A stretch of DNA of 64,000 nucleotides from CAXBCP01 sp963974055 (GTDB lineage Bacteria; Pseudomonadota; Alphaproteobacteria; MPNO01; UBA830), in assembly GCA_963974055.1 (NCBI GenBank), contig CAXBCP010000005.1, positions 62,001-126,000 of the forward strand. Direction: 5' to 3'. Numbering within the stretch: the first letter of the stretch is position 1; each line of letters opens with the position of its first letter. Of the stretch, positions 8,058 to 17,011 are shown piece after piece. A model generated the notes under the pieces. That model did not search any database. It was not told the origin of the DNA and worked only from the letters and a program-made list of their open reading frames with translations. The position numbers and the translations under genes were made by a program.

Positions 8058-10478
8058 ATGCTTATCGCTATCTCCCCCGCGCGCAAGATTCTCCTCGTCC
8101 GTGTGGCCGTCATCGGCGTTGTCGCCATTGCAATGGCGGCAACCGCCGGGATTCTCTGGCTGCGTACATCCCTGCCCGGCCTGTCGGAATCGATCCGGAT
8201 CACCGGTCTGGGCCGTACCGTTGAAATCGTCCACGACCGGAACGGCATTCCCCATATTCAGGCGATGTCGACGGACGACGCCTATGCCGCGCTCGGCTTC
8301 ATACATGCCCGCGACCGGCTGTTTCAGATGGATTTCATGCGTCGCCTCGGGGGCGGTCGACTGTCGGAGGTAATCGGCCAACCGACGCTGGGACTGGACA
8401 GGACAATGCGCACGCTGGGGCTCCACCGCCTTGCCGGCGAAACGTATCGTCGCCTGCCAGCGGACGCCCAACAGGCAATACGGGCCTATACCAACGGGGT
8501 AAACGCCTTCCTCGCCGCCCATCCGGGCGCCCTGCCCCCGGAATTCGTGCTGCTGCGCTATTCCCCGGAACGCTGGACGGTATCGGATTCCCTCGTCTGG
8601 GGCCGGCTGATGGCGCTGCGGCTGACCGGCAACTGGCGGACGGAGGCCCTCCGCGCGGCGCTCAGCGCGCGGTTGTCGCCGGCGCAGATAGACGACCTGT
8701 GGCCCCGGGACGACGATGCGCCCCCCGCCACGCTCGCCGCCATGCCCATGCCCGTCCCCGTGCCCGCCGCGGCGGTCCGGCTTGCGACGGACCTCCTGGA
8801 CCGGATGCCGCCCTGGCTCGACCAGTTATCGGCCTCGAATTCATGGCTCGTTTCCGGGACAGGGACGCGGTCCGGGAAACCCGTTCTTGCAAATGATCCC
8901 CACCTGGGCTTCAGCGCGCCGGGGCTGTGGTACCTGGCGCGGATCAGCGCCCCCGGGCTGGACGTGACCGGGGCCACCGTCCCGGGCGTGCCATTCCATG
9001 TGCTTGGCCATAACCGGCGGATATCCTGGGCGTTTACGACAACCGACAGCGACACGCAGGACCTGTTCATCGAACGGCTCGTTCCCGGGGCTCCCGGCAT
9101 GTATCAGACGCCGGCAGGGCCCGAAGCGTTCACAACCCGGACTGAAACCATCGCTGTCAAAGGCGCGAAGCCGGTCCCTGTCGTGATCCGGGAAACCCGC
9201 CACGGGCCCGTGATCTCCGATATTTACGGCGACCTGAAGCGGCAGACGCCGAAAGATCACGTGATCGCGCTGGCGGCCGCGAGCCTCCGGCCCGACGATC
9301 TGAGCCCGCTCGCCCTCTACCGGCTGAACCGGGCCCGGAACTGGACCGACTTCAAAAACGCGATGCGGTCCTTCCATGCGCCGCAGCAGAACATTTCCTA
9401 TGCCGATATCGACGGAAATATCGGTTTTTTTGCCCCCGGCCGGGTCCCGGTGCGGCGATCCGGGCGCGGAAAACATCCGGTCCCGGGATGGACCGGCGCG
9501 TTCGACTGGACCGGCTTCATCCCGTATGACAGCCTGCCGCAGGCCTACAACCCCGCCGCCGGCCGGATCGTAAACGCCAATCATCGCGTAGTGCCGGCGG
9601 ATTACCCGTGGCATCTGACCGATGACTGGGCGGCGCCGTACCGGGCGCGCCGCATATATCAACGGCTGGATGCCCCGACGCCGCACACCGTCCAGGCATC
9701 CACAGACCTTCAGACGGACATACTGTCCCTGGCCGCGGCCGACGCGGTTCCCGTCCTGCTGAGATATCTTGTTGCCCAATCAAACCGGCAGAAACAGGTT
9801 GCCGGCCTCTTGCGCGCCTGGGATTCGACAATGTCACGCAATGCGGCCGAGCCGCTGATTTTCATGAGCTGGCTGGCCGAGGTCAGCCGCGCCCTTTACG
9901 GCGACGAACTCGGGCCGCATTTCGACCGGTATTTCAGGCTTCGCCCGCGGGTGGTGCTGCGCATGCTGACCGACCGCCAGACATGGTGCGACAACGTCAC
10001 GACATTACGGCAGGAAGCCTGTAGCGATGTCGTTTCCACGGCCCTCGATACCGCGCTTGCATCGCTCGAAAGACAATTTGGCCCGGACATCGCCGCCTGG
10101 CGCTGGGGCGCCGCCCATGAAGCCGTTTTCAGCCACGCCCTGCTGGGCAGGATTCCCGTCCTGCGTCATCTCGCCGATATCCGTATCGAGAGCGGCGGCG
10201 GTCCGTTCACCGTCAACCGGGCGCAACCCCGCCTGTCGCCCGGCAGGATATTGTTTCCAAGCGTTCACGGGCCCGGCTACCGCGCCGTTTACGACCTGTC
10301 GGACCTGTCGAAATCTCTGTTTGCGACCGCGACGGGGCAATCCGGCAACCTGCTGTCCCGCCGATACGCCGACAACACCCGCGCCTGGCGCGACGGAAAG
10401 TACATTAAAATACCGCAGAGCCGCAAAGACGCGTTAGAACACACCCTGGGCATCACAAAGCTGACACCTGCCAGATGA
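8058..10478 (+). CDS. Penicillin-acylase-family Ntn hydrolase
   Basis: An 806-residue periplasmic or membrane-anchored amidohydrolase precursor. An N-terminal hydrophobic segment (about residues 11-34) acts as signal or anchor. The alpha part has the family motif GIPHIQA and GFIHARDRLFQMD. The self-cleavage site is at about Ala259-Ser260, after which the beta chain begins SNSWLVSG; Ser260 would be the catalytic N-terminal nucleophile, followed by GKPVLANDPHL. Family members hydrolyse penicillins, cephalosporins, acyl-homoserine lactones or other N-acyl amides; the substrate cannot be told. It overlaps the threonine dehydratase gene by 4 bases (ATGA), so the two are translationally coupled. 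Confidence 0.9.
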   Translation: MLIAISPARKILLVRVAVIGVVAIAMAATAGILWLRTSLPGLSESIRITGLGRTVEIVHDRNGIPHIQAMSTDDAYAALGFIHARDRLFQMDFMRRLGGGRLSEVIGQPTLGLDRTMRTLGLHRLAGETYRRLPADAQQAIRAYTNGVNAFLAAHPGALPPEFVLLRYSPERWTVSDSLVWGRLMALRLTGNWRTEALRAALSARLSPAQIDDLWPRDDDAPPATLAAMPMPVPVPAAAVRLATDLLDRMPPWLDQLSASNSWLVSGTGTRSGKPVLANDPHLGFSAPGLWYLARISAPGLDVTGATVPGVPFHVLGHNRRISWAFTTTDSDTQDLFIERLVPGAPGMYQTPAGPEAFTTRTETIAVKGAKPVPVVIRETRHGPVISDIYGDLKRQTPKDHVIALAAASLRPDDLSPLALYRLNRARNWTDFKNAMRSFHAPQQNISYADIDGNIGFFAPGRVPVRRSGRGKHPVPGWTGAFDWTGFIPYDSLPQAYNPAAGRIVNANHRVVPADYPWHLTDDWAAPYRARRIYQRLDAPTPHTVQASTDLQTDILSLAAADAVPVLLRYLVAQSNRQKQVAGLLRAWDSTMSRNAAEPLIFMSWLAEVSRALYGDELGPHFDRYFRLRPRVVLRMLTDRQTWCDNVTTLRQEACSDVVSTALDTALASLERQFGPDIAAWRWGAAHEAVFSHALLGRIPVLRHLADIRIESGGGPFTVNRAQPRLSPGRILFPSVHGPGYRAVYDLSDLSKSLFATATGQSGNLLSRRYADNTRAWRDGKYIKIPQSRKDALEHTLGITKLTPAR

Positions 10479-11701
10479 CAGTCACCGCCGCCGATATTCG
10501 GAAAGCCGCAACGGCCATTGCGGACGGGATCGAACAGACCCCCTTCGTGCCGTCGCATACCCTGTCGGCGATCTGCGGTACGGAAATCTGGCTGAAGCTC
10601 GAAAACCTCCAATTCACGGCATCGTTCAAGGACCGGGGTGCGCTGAACAAGATTCTGTCGCTGTCCGACGCGGAGCGCGGCGCCGGCGTGGTTGCCGCCT
10701 CCGCCGGCAATCATGCCCAGGCAACCGCATGGCATGCATCGCGGCTCGGCATTCGGGCAACGATTGTCATGCCGGTATCGACGCCTCTGGTGAAGATCAC
10801 GGGAACCGAGAAACTCGGCGCCAAAATCATACTGCATGGCGACGGCGTCGCCGATGCCGCCGACCGCGCCCGGCAAATCGCCGACGAAACCGGCGCGATC
10901 CTCGTTCACCCCTATGACGACGACCATGTCATCGCCGGCCAGGGTACGGTCGCGCTCGAAATTCTGGCGACGCGGCCGGACATTGAAACGCTGGTCATCC
11001 CGGTGGGCGGCGGCGGCCTGATCGCCGGTTGTGCGATCGCCGCAAAGGACATCAACCCGGCGATCGAGATCGTCGGCGTCGAAACCGAAATGTACCCGTC
11101 GATGCGGAATGCGGCGTTCGGCGAAACCGACCGCCGGGTCGGCGGCTATTCGATCGCGGACGGCATATCGGTAAAATCGCCGGGCGGGCGCACGTTACCT
11201 GCGGTGAAAGACCTGGTCGCCCGCATCGATGTCGTGCGCGAAGACGAGATCGAAAACGCCATTCACATGCTCGCCGAGATCGAAAAACAGGTCGTTGAGG
11301 GCGCCGGCGCGACACCGCTTGCCGCCGTCCTCTCGGATCCCGCCGCCTTCGCAGGCAAACGGACGGGCCTTGTGATCTCCGGCGGCAATATCGATACCCG
11401 GCTGCTGTCGTCGGTTCTGATGCGCGGCCTCGTGCGGTCGGGCCGCCTGGTCAGGCTGGGCATCCAGATCAACGACATGCCCGGCAACCTCGCAACCGTC
11501 ACCCGCCTGATTGCGGAACTCGGCGGCAATATCGTCGACGTGGAACATGAACGCTGGTACCGCGATATTCCGGTCAGGCTGGCGCAGATCGAAGTGACGT
11601 TAGAAGTGCGCAGCGGCGACGATGCCCACTCGATCGCGGAAGGCCTTGCGGATGCAGGGTTCCCGGCACGGATTCTCGGTACCGACTACAACAACCGTTG
11701 A
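10475..11701 (+). CDS. Threonine ammonia-lyase with C-terminal ACT domain
   Basis: A 408-residue PLP fold-type II enzyme that deaminates threonine to 2-oxobutyrate. Lys52 in ASFKDRGALNK binds PLP, SAGNHAQA (about 75-82) holds the substrate carboxylate and VGGGGLIAG (about 176-184) the phosphate. A single ACT domain from about residue 325 (RLGIQINDMPGNLATV) is typical of the catabolic/bacterial short form rather than the two-domain IlvA. Its start overlaps the acylase stop. A second, ACT-less dehydratase is at 40.2 kb. The acylase partner suggests deamination of an amino acid freed from an N-acyl compound; this is inference. Confidence 0.9.
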   Translation: MTVTAADIRKAATAIADGIEQTPFVPSHTLSAICGTEIWLKLENLQFTASFKDRGALNKILSLSDAERGAGVVAASAGNHAQATAWHASRLGIRATIVMPVSTPLVKITGTEKLGAKIILHGDGVADAADRARQIADETGAILVHPYDDDHVIAGQGTVALEILATRPDIETLVIPVGGGGLIAGCAIAAKDINPAIEIVGVETEMYPSMRNAAFGETDRRVGGYSIADGISVKSPGGRTLPAVKDLVARIDVVREDEIENAIHMLAEIEKQVVEGAGATPLAAVLSDPAAFAGKRTGLVISGGNIDTRLLSSVLMRGLVRSGRLVRLGIQINDMPGNLATVTRLIAELGGNIVDVEHERWYRDIPVRLAQIEVTLEVRSGDDAHSIAEGLADAGFPARILGTDYNNR

Positions 11702-11725
11702 ACGGATGCGCCGCCGGGCGCGAAA

Positions 11726-12217
11726 TTACGCAATATTCGCGTAACCGCCCTTGTAATAAAGCAGCGGCCGGCAGTCGCCGTCCTGGTAGGTCATCTTCGT
11801 GACCTCACCGACCATGATCAGGTGATCGCCGCCCTCGTACATGGCATGCTTGTCGCATTCCAGTACCGCGACGGAACCGTCAAAGACCGGACAGCCGTTT
11901 TCGCCGTAGCCGTGCTCGATCCCGTCCCACTTGTCGTCGCTGGAGCGCGCAAAATTGTTGGACATATCCATCTGGTTTTCCCGCAGGATATTGACGTTGA
12001 AGTGACGGCAGCTTTCGAAGGCTTCGAAACTGTTGATCTTGGCGTCGACGCAGAACAGGACCAGCGGCGGGTCCAGGGACAGGGACGAAAACGAATTCGC
12101 CGTAATGCCGATTTTTTCACCGTCGTGATCAAGCGTCGTGACGATCGTCACGCCGGTTGCGAAACATCCCACCGCATTGCGGTATTCTCTCTGGTCGATG
12201 GCCATAAGACTATTCAT
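11726..12217 (-). CDS. Flavin reductase-like FMN-binding protein
   Basis: A 163-residue protein of the flavin reductase (HpaC/RutF-like) family. It begins YRNAVGCFATGVTIVTT, has the FMN-binding ANSFSSLSLDPPLVLF segment (about 41-56) and ends with the usual GDCRPLLYYKGGYA. Such proteins supply reduced flavin to two-component monooxygenases; no partner monooxygenase is in the window. It lies 96 bases downstream of the MetE-like gene on the same strand and may belong to that operon. ATGs at 12217 and 12202 are both possible. Confidence 0.88.
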   Translation of the reverse strand: MNSLMAIDQREYRNAVGCFATGVTIVTTLDHDGEKIGITANSFSSLSLDPPLVLFCVDAKINSFEAFESCRHFNVNILRENQMDMSNNFARSSDDKWDGIEHGYGENGCPVFDGSVAVLECDKHAMYEGGDHLIMVGEVTKMTYQDGDCRPLLYYKGGYANIA

Positions 12218-12313
12218 TACCCCTTGGTATTGGCCGCTCTCTGCGGCGGCCGGGCGATATTAGTCGATTGAGCGGTACAGGGAAACGGTCCGTCCCACGC
12301 CGGAGTGGGAAAT

Positions 12314-13369
12314 TCAAAAGCCTGCCAGTTCTGCCGCTTTCAAATGATCCGACAGCAGGCCGGGAAGCGTTTCAGGCGCTTCGCGGCCAAACCCGCAGAA
12401 TGCCCCGATTCCGAAATCCGGCAAAAACCTGCGCGCGGTCGCCAATCGGTCCGCAAAGCCGTCCATATTGTGAATCATGCCGAGATATATTTTCGTGCCG
12501 TCCGGCCGCAGTTCCGCAAGCGGCGCGAAGAATGCATCGTCGCTACGGTCGAGCACGGGAACATGCACCCAGTCGACCCGTCTTCCCGCATGTTCGATGA
12601 ACGCGTTCGCCATCCTGACCGCGCCGCTGAGATCGTCCGGAGCAAAACGTGGCCATCCGCCGAGCGTTCCAAAACAGAGATGAAAGCCGAGACCGGCATC
12701 TTCGGGAATCGTCGCGCACATCGTCCGAAACTGGCTCACGTTCCGTTCTATGGCCGTCTCCGGGTCGAATCCCTCGAGCGCGCCATATCCATCCATAAGT
12801 TCGGTCGCACAATCCCATTGAATTGCCAGGTCGTCCGCCGGAATATTGTCGACGATCGTCCGAAGCTCGGCATGAACCGCATCGAGATAACCCGGCCTGA
12901 TCCTGTCAAGGTCGCCCGGCGCCGGGAACACCCGCGGCGCGATGACGCTGTTCACGGACGGGATCGATACCTGGAAACGCAGATCCGCCGGAAGGACGCC
13001 CTTTTCGCGCAGGGTCCGGAAGACGAAATACGAATTCAGCGCATCCCGCGCATATCCGAGACGCCAGCCGGGATCGCCGAACGCCACACGTTCAACGCCG
13101 TCCTTCACCTTGAACAACCAACTATCTGTCGGACCGCGGGGGTGAAGCCGCTCGGCCCCGTTCTCGTAGGCTGGACGACGCAGTATTTCGAATTCGGGGT
13201 GCCCGGCCATCACCTGGTAGTGAACTTTGCTGATCCAGTGTTTCCGGGGCCCAACCTCGCCATCGGGCACGGCCGCAAGATACTTCCCGAGACCGGCGCC
13301 GAACTTCTCGAAGACCTCTTCGGCCGTGTCATAGGGAATGCTGCCAACAAGCATCAGGTCCTTGCTCAT
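12314..13369 (-). CDS. MetE-like (cobalamin-independent methionine synthase fold) protein
   Basis: A 351-residue protein resembling the catalytic half of MetE and the UROD/MetE barrel superfamily. Zinc-ligand-like residues appear in the expected order: His230 and Cys232 in GFHLCFG, and Cys325 in GAFCGFGRE. The N-terminal MetE repeat is absent. Such core-MetE-like proteins transfer methyl or act on thiol substrates; the reaction here is unknown. The ATG at 13369 is 7 bases after the stop of the PhtD-like gene. The thioesterase and PhtD-like genes upstream form one operon with it. Confidence 0.7.
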   Translation of the reverse strand: MSKDLMLVGSIPYDTAEEVFEKFGAGLGKYLAAVPDGEVGPRKHWISKVHYQVMAGHPEFEILRRPAYENGAERLHPRGPTDSWLFKVKDGVERVAFGDPGWRLGYARDALNSYFVFRTLREKGVLPADLRFQVSIPSVNSVIAPRVFPAPGDLDRIRPGYLDAVHAELRTIVDNIPADDLAIQWDCATELMDGYGALEGFDPETAIERNVSQFRTMCATIPEDAGLGFHLCFGTLGGWPRFAPDDLSGAVRMANAFIEHAGRRVDWVHVPVLDRSDDAFFAPLAELRPDGTKIYLGMIHNMDGFADRLATARRFLPDFGIGAFCGFGREAPETLPGLLSDHLKAAELAGF

Positions 13370-13376
13370 CTCAATC

Positions 13377-14369
13377 TTATATCCTTGCCCGGTCGAGGGT
13401 TGCGGGGTGAAAAAGCTCTGCGGGATCCATATTCCGTGCCGCCACACCCTGGGCCCGGGACCAGCGGCACATCGTCTCCAGTTCCTTCAGGTTTTCCTGA
13501 AATCCATATGGCCAGATATCGTTGCCCATAAGCGCACGCGTTTCCGACAGTTCCGCCGCGATCCAGGGCATCGATACCGCAAGTGCCGTGACGTCCGACA
13601 TTTCGTCGAGGCAGATATCCTTGGCCTCGGTGAATGCTTTCAGAACGCTCGTCGCGAGCCAGGGTTCGCGTTCCAGCAGCGTTTTCCGGATTGCAAGCAC
13701 ATGCATGATCGGGAACATCCCCGACCGGGCATACCATGCCTTTTCGGCGGCGCGGAAATCGGGAAACAGCCGGACGATATCGCCTTTGCCGCCCTCGAAA
13801 CACGACGGCTCACGCGCCGATACGAGGGCCGTGATATCGCCGTCCGCCAGCATCGCAGACAATGTCCGGTCGTCGGGAATCGGCGTCACCCGGATATCGG
13901 ACGGCAGATGGGGTGAAAATTTCGGCTTGCGTCCACCCTGTTCCAGACCGCCTGTCCGCCAGTGAATATCCGCCGGCGCGACACCGCAATCGTCCTGCAG
14001 CATCCCGCGAATCCAGAGCGCCGCCGTCATCGCATAAACCGGGACGCCGACTTCGCGGCCCTTCAGGTCTTCGGGCTTTTCGATTCCGGCATCGGCCCGG
14101 ATGTAAATCCCGGAGTGACGGAACATCCGGGACGGAAACACCGGCACGGCGATATAGTTGTCCCAGCCTGTGGACCGCGCGAGGATATAGCTCGACCCGG
14201 ACAGTTCCGTGACGTCAAATTCCAGATTGTTCCACGCCCGGTAAAACGCCTGTTCCGGGTTCATGGTCACATAGTTGACGTCGCAGCCTTCGATTCCGAT
14301 GCGCCCGTCCGCAAGCGCCCTGACCCGGTCGTAATCGCCGGTGCAGACGCTCAGCGGCACCCGCGTCAC
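13377..14369 (-). CDS. PhtD-like / 4,5-dihydroxyphthalate decarboxylase-family protein
   Basis: About 330 residues with the periplasmic-binding-like fold used by 4,5-dihydroxyphthalate decarboxylase and related proteins. Family-like segments are YDRVRALADG, NLEFDVTELSGSSYI, PVFPSRMFRHSGIYI and KGREVGVPVYAMTA. No signal peptide is seen, so a cytoplasmic enzyme is likelier than a transport protein. The GTG at 14369 is chosen because AAGGA sits 9 bases upstream and the longer frame runs antiphase through the thioesterase gene. Substrate is unknown; phthalate-type aromatics are one possibility. Confidence 0.72.
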   Translation of the reverse strand: MTRVPLSVCTGDYDRVRALADGRIGIEGCDVNYVTMNPEQAFYRAWNNLEFDVTELSGSSYILARSTGWDNYIAVPVFPSRMFRHSGIYIRADAGIEKPEDLKGREVGVPVYAMTAALWIRGMLQDDCGVAPADIHWRTGGLEQGGRKPKFSPHLPSDIRVTPIPDDRTLSAMLADGDITALVSAREPSCFEGGKGDIVRLFPDFRAAEKAWYARSGMFPIMHVLAIRKTLLEREPWLATSVLKAFTEAKDICLDEMSDVTALAVSMPWIAAELSETRALMGNDIWPYGFQENLKELETMCRWSRAQGVAARNMDPAELFHPATLDRARI

Positions 14370-14374
14370 CGGCG

Positions 14375-14803
14375 TTATTCCTTCGGTTTGGCGGCTGCCG
14401 TGAAATAGGTGCCGCGGCCGCTCGCGATGAGCTTGTCGTCGCTGTCGTACACAAAGCCCTCGGCGACGGAATTCGTACCCCCAAGCTTTATGACACGCGC
14501 AACGCACCTGAGGTCTCCCGGCGCGGCCGCCCGATGATAGTCGATCCGCAAATCGACGGTCGGAACCGGCATGCCGACCTTTGCGGCAATCGCGAAATCG
14601 GCGACGGTGTCGATCATCGATCCCAGAATGCCGCCATGGGTGTACTTGGCCTTGGGATTGGAAACCATTTCCTCCCGCCACTTGATCGTCACGACCAGTT
14701 CGTCCTCGGTCAGGTCCTGTATTTCCATACCCATCCATTTGTTGAACGGGTTGGCGCTCAGGCGTTCTTGCAGGGCTTCGGCGGTAACGACATTGGCAGG
14801 CAT
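14375..14803 (-). CDS. PaaI-family hotdog thioesterase
   Basis: A 142-residue hotdog-fold protein with the acyl-CoA thioesterase signature HGGILGSMIDTVADFA and the later segment VDLRIDYHRAAAPGDL. PaaI-type enzymes hydrolyse phenylacetyl-CoA and other aromatic or short acyl-CoAs. GAGAGG lies 6 bases before the ATG at 14803; a TTG at 14821 is an upstream alternative. It is first in a three-gene operon with the PhtD-like and MetE-like genes (5-base and 7-base gaps), so the pathway may pass through a CoA ester. Confidence 0.85.
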   Translation of the reverse strand: MPANVVTAEALQERLSANPFNKWMGMEIQDLTEDELVVTIKWREEMVSNPKAKYTHGGILGSMIDTVADFAIAAKVGMPVPTVDLRIDYHRAAAPGDLRCVARVIKLGGTNSVAEGFVYDSDDKLIASGRGTYFTAAAKPKE

Positions 14804-14893
14804 TTCGATCCTCTCGGTCAAGTCTTTGATGTTCGGACATGCATAACGGATTTGCCGTTGTCCGTCGCCCCCCTCCGCCAGATATCCGCAGAT

Positions 14894-14909
14894 TTTACCG
14901 GATATTAAC
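14894..14909. promoter_or_regulatory. CtrA-like box before motA
   Basis: TTTA (14894-14897), 7 bases, then TTAAC (14905-14909), one mismatch from the TTAA-N7-TTAAC CtrA consensus. It lies 45 bases before the motA ATG. CtrA controls motility genes in Rhodospirillum, Azospirillum and Caulobacter, which makes the site plausible. Confidence 0.4.
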
Positions 14910-14954
14910 TAACCTTGACCACGATGCAGCGGAACCAGAATTCAGAGGCAATTA

Positions 14955-15818
14955 ATGTTCGTCATCATCGGCATCGTTACAGTGTTCGCCTGCGTTCTTG
15001 GCGGTTACGTGGCTATGGGCGGAAAGCTTGCCGTCCTTTGGCAACCGTTCGAGGTGGTCATCATTGTCGGCGCGGCGATCGGTGCCGTGATCGTCGGCAA
15101 TCCCAAAAGCGTAATCAGCAAGATCGGCAAGGGCTTCGGCGCCGCTGCCAAAGGTCCGAAATACAAGAAAGACGACTATATCGAGCTTCTGAGCGTCCAG
15201 TACCAAATATTCAAGATGGCTCGGTCCAAGGGGATGCTCGCCCTCGAAGCGCATGTCGAAAACCCCGATGACAGCGACCTTTTCAACCAGTTTCCGGGCT
15301 TCCACGACAACCATCACGCCGTCACGTTTGTCTGCGACTATCTCCGGATGATGAGTCTCGGCAGCGAATCTCCCCACGAGATGGAAGCGCTGATGGACGA
15401 GGAAATAGAAACCCACCATCACGAGAACCACCGGGTCGCCGCATCGATCCAGGCGATGGCGGACGCCCTGCCGGCTCTCGGCATCGTCGCCGCGGTGCTC
15501 GGCGTTATCAAAACGATGGGATCGATTTCCGAACCTCCCGAAGTTCTCGGCAAGCTGATCGGCGGCGCGCTGGTCGGTACGTTCCTCGGGGTGTTCGTCG
15601 CCTACGGCATCGTCGGCCCCATCGCCCAGGTGCTCGGCACCGTCCACGAAGCCGAGACCAAATACTACCAGTGCATCAAAGCGGGCATGCTCGCCTACCT
15701 GAACGGCTATGCACCGGCAGTCTGCGTGGAATTCGCCCGCAAAGCGCTGGAATCGGATGTGCGTCCGACTTTCTATGAAGTCGAAGAAGCCGTCGGCGCA
15801 CTGCCGGCTGTCGGCTAA
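14955..15818 (+). CDS. motA: Flagellar motor stator protein MotA
   Basis: A 287-residue inner-membrane stator subunit with two N-terminal and two later membrane helices (about 1-50 and 170-225) flanking a cytoplasmic domain. The conserved proline region DALPALGIVAAVLGVIKTMG is the third helix, and the cytoplasmic loop carries the charged residues that contact the rotor. With MotB it forms the ion channel that drives flagellar rotation. A purine-rich AGAGGCA precedes the ATG. motB follows after 25 bases. No other flagellar genes are in the window. Confidence 0.95.
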   Translation: MFVIIGIVTVFACVLGGYVAMGGKLAVLWQPFEVVIIVGAAIGAVIVGNPKSVISKIGKGFGAAAKGPKYKKDDYIELLSVQYQIFKMARSKGMLALEAHVENPDDSDLFNQFPGFHDNHHAVTFVCDYLRMMSLGSESPHEMEALMDEEIETHHHENHRVAASIQAMADALPALGIVAAVLGVIKTMGSISEPPEVLGKLIGGALVGTFLGVFVAYGIVGPIAQVLGTVHEAETKYYQCIKAGMLAYLNGYAPAVCVEFARKALESDVRPTFYEVEEAVGALPAVG

Positions 15819-15843
15819 GCACCGGTAAAGAAACGGTTCCGTC

Positions 15844-16863
15844 ATGGCAGCAGCGAACGACCTAGCCCCGATCATCATCAAGAAGGTGAAAAAGGGCGGC
15901 CATGGACATCATGGCGGCGCGTGGAAAGTGGCCTATGCCGACTTCGTCACCGCAATGATGGCCTTCTTTCTTTTGCTGTGGCTGCTGAACGCGACGACCG
16001 AAGAGCAGAAAAACGGTATCTCGGAATATTTTTCGCCGTCGACCGTGTCGAACACCACCGGCGGTGCCGGCGGTCTTCTGGGCGGCCTCGCCGTTTCATC
16101 GCCCGGCGCGATGACATCGCGTACGGCCCAGCCCAGCGTTTCCCTAGAGTTGAAACCGACCTCCGGCGCCCAGGACGGCGAGGCGCTGGAAGAAGGCGGC
16201 GGCGCGATCGAAGACGCGGCCCCGGACAAGGACGCCAATCTCTCGGAAGAAGAACTTGAAGAGAAACTCGCCGAGCGCGAGGCCGAGAGATTCGAGAAGG
16301 CGGAGGCCGAGATCAAGCAGGCGATCCAGGAAACGCCCGACCTGAAAGACCTGCAGAAACACATTCTGATCGACCAGACGCCCGAAGGCCTTCGAATCCA
16401 GATCGTGGACCGCGAAGGCAAGCCCATGTTCGCGAGCGGCAGCTCCAGAATGCAAAAACAGACCCAGCAGCTTCTGGCCAAAATCACCCAGGTCGTTCAG
16501 AAGCTGCCGAACAAGATATCCCTGTCCGGCCACACCGACGCAACGCCGTTCCGGGGCAGCCGGAAGGGATACGGCAACTGGGAACTGTCATCGAACAGGG
16601 CGCTCGCAAGCCGCCGCGTGATGGTGGAAAACGGTCTAAAACCGGACAAGATATCCCATGTCACCGGCAAGGAAGCGACCGAGCCGATGATCAAGGAAGA
16701 CCCAAAGGATGCGCGTAACCGTCGTATCGCCATTGTCGTTCTGCGCGAAGCCGGAAAGAACGCGAAAAAAGGCGATGCCGGGACAGCAAAGAAAGCGGTA
16801 GCGAAGGAAGCCGCCGGGACCCCCGACTTCAAGCGTGACTGGAGCGGCACCAGGCTGAGATAG
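15844..16863 (+). CDS. motB: Flagellar motor stator protein MotB
   Basis: A 339-residue partner of MotA. A basic N-terminus (IIKKVKKGGHGHHGG) leads into one membrane helix at about 32-49; Asp33 in YADFVTAMMAFF is the proton-binding residue, so a proton-driven motor is expected. An acidic helical linker (about 120-165) precedes the peptidoglycan-binding OmpA-like domain with LSGHTDATPF near 227-236. A Lys/Ala-rich tail ends the protein. It is cotranscribed with motA. Confidence 0.95.
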   Translation: MAAANDLAPIIIKKVKKGGHGHHGGAWKVAYADFVTAMMAFFLLLWLLNATTEEQKNGISEYFSPSTVSNTTGGAGGLLGGLAVSSPGAMTSRTAQPSVSLELKPTSGAQDGEALEEGGGAIEDAAPDKDANLSEEELEEKLAEREAERFEKAEAEIKQAIQETPDLKDLQKHILIDQTPEGLRIQIVDREGKPMFASGSSRMQKQTQQLLAKITQVVQKLPNKISLSGHTDATPFRGSRKGYGNWELSSNRALASRRVMVENGLKPDKISHVTGKEATEPMIKEDPKDARNRRIAIVVLREAGKNAKKGDAGTAKKAVAKEAAGTPDFKRDWSGTRLR

Positions 16864-17011
16864 GGCCGGCACCGGTCAAACCGGGCTCCCCTGCGGCCGG
16901 CACCGATGTTCCGGGTCGGTCGGCGTTTACCAGGATTTTCGGAAAACTTTTCCCGAGCGCCACAAGTCCCTATATTCACCTCAGCCACTGATAACCGGCG
17001 CTTCAGTATCC

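Noticed and set aside
14370..14840. N-terminal extension of the PhtD-like frame
   Set aside because: It runs out of phase through the thioesterase gene and has no likeness to the family; a GTG with a good ribosome site at 14369 explains the real start.
16864..16905. Direct repeat GGCCGGCACCG after motB
   Set aside because: Two 11-base GC-rich copies only; no structure or mobile-element feature supports a function.
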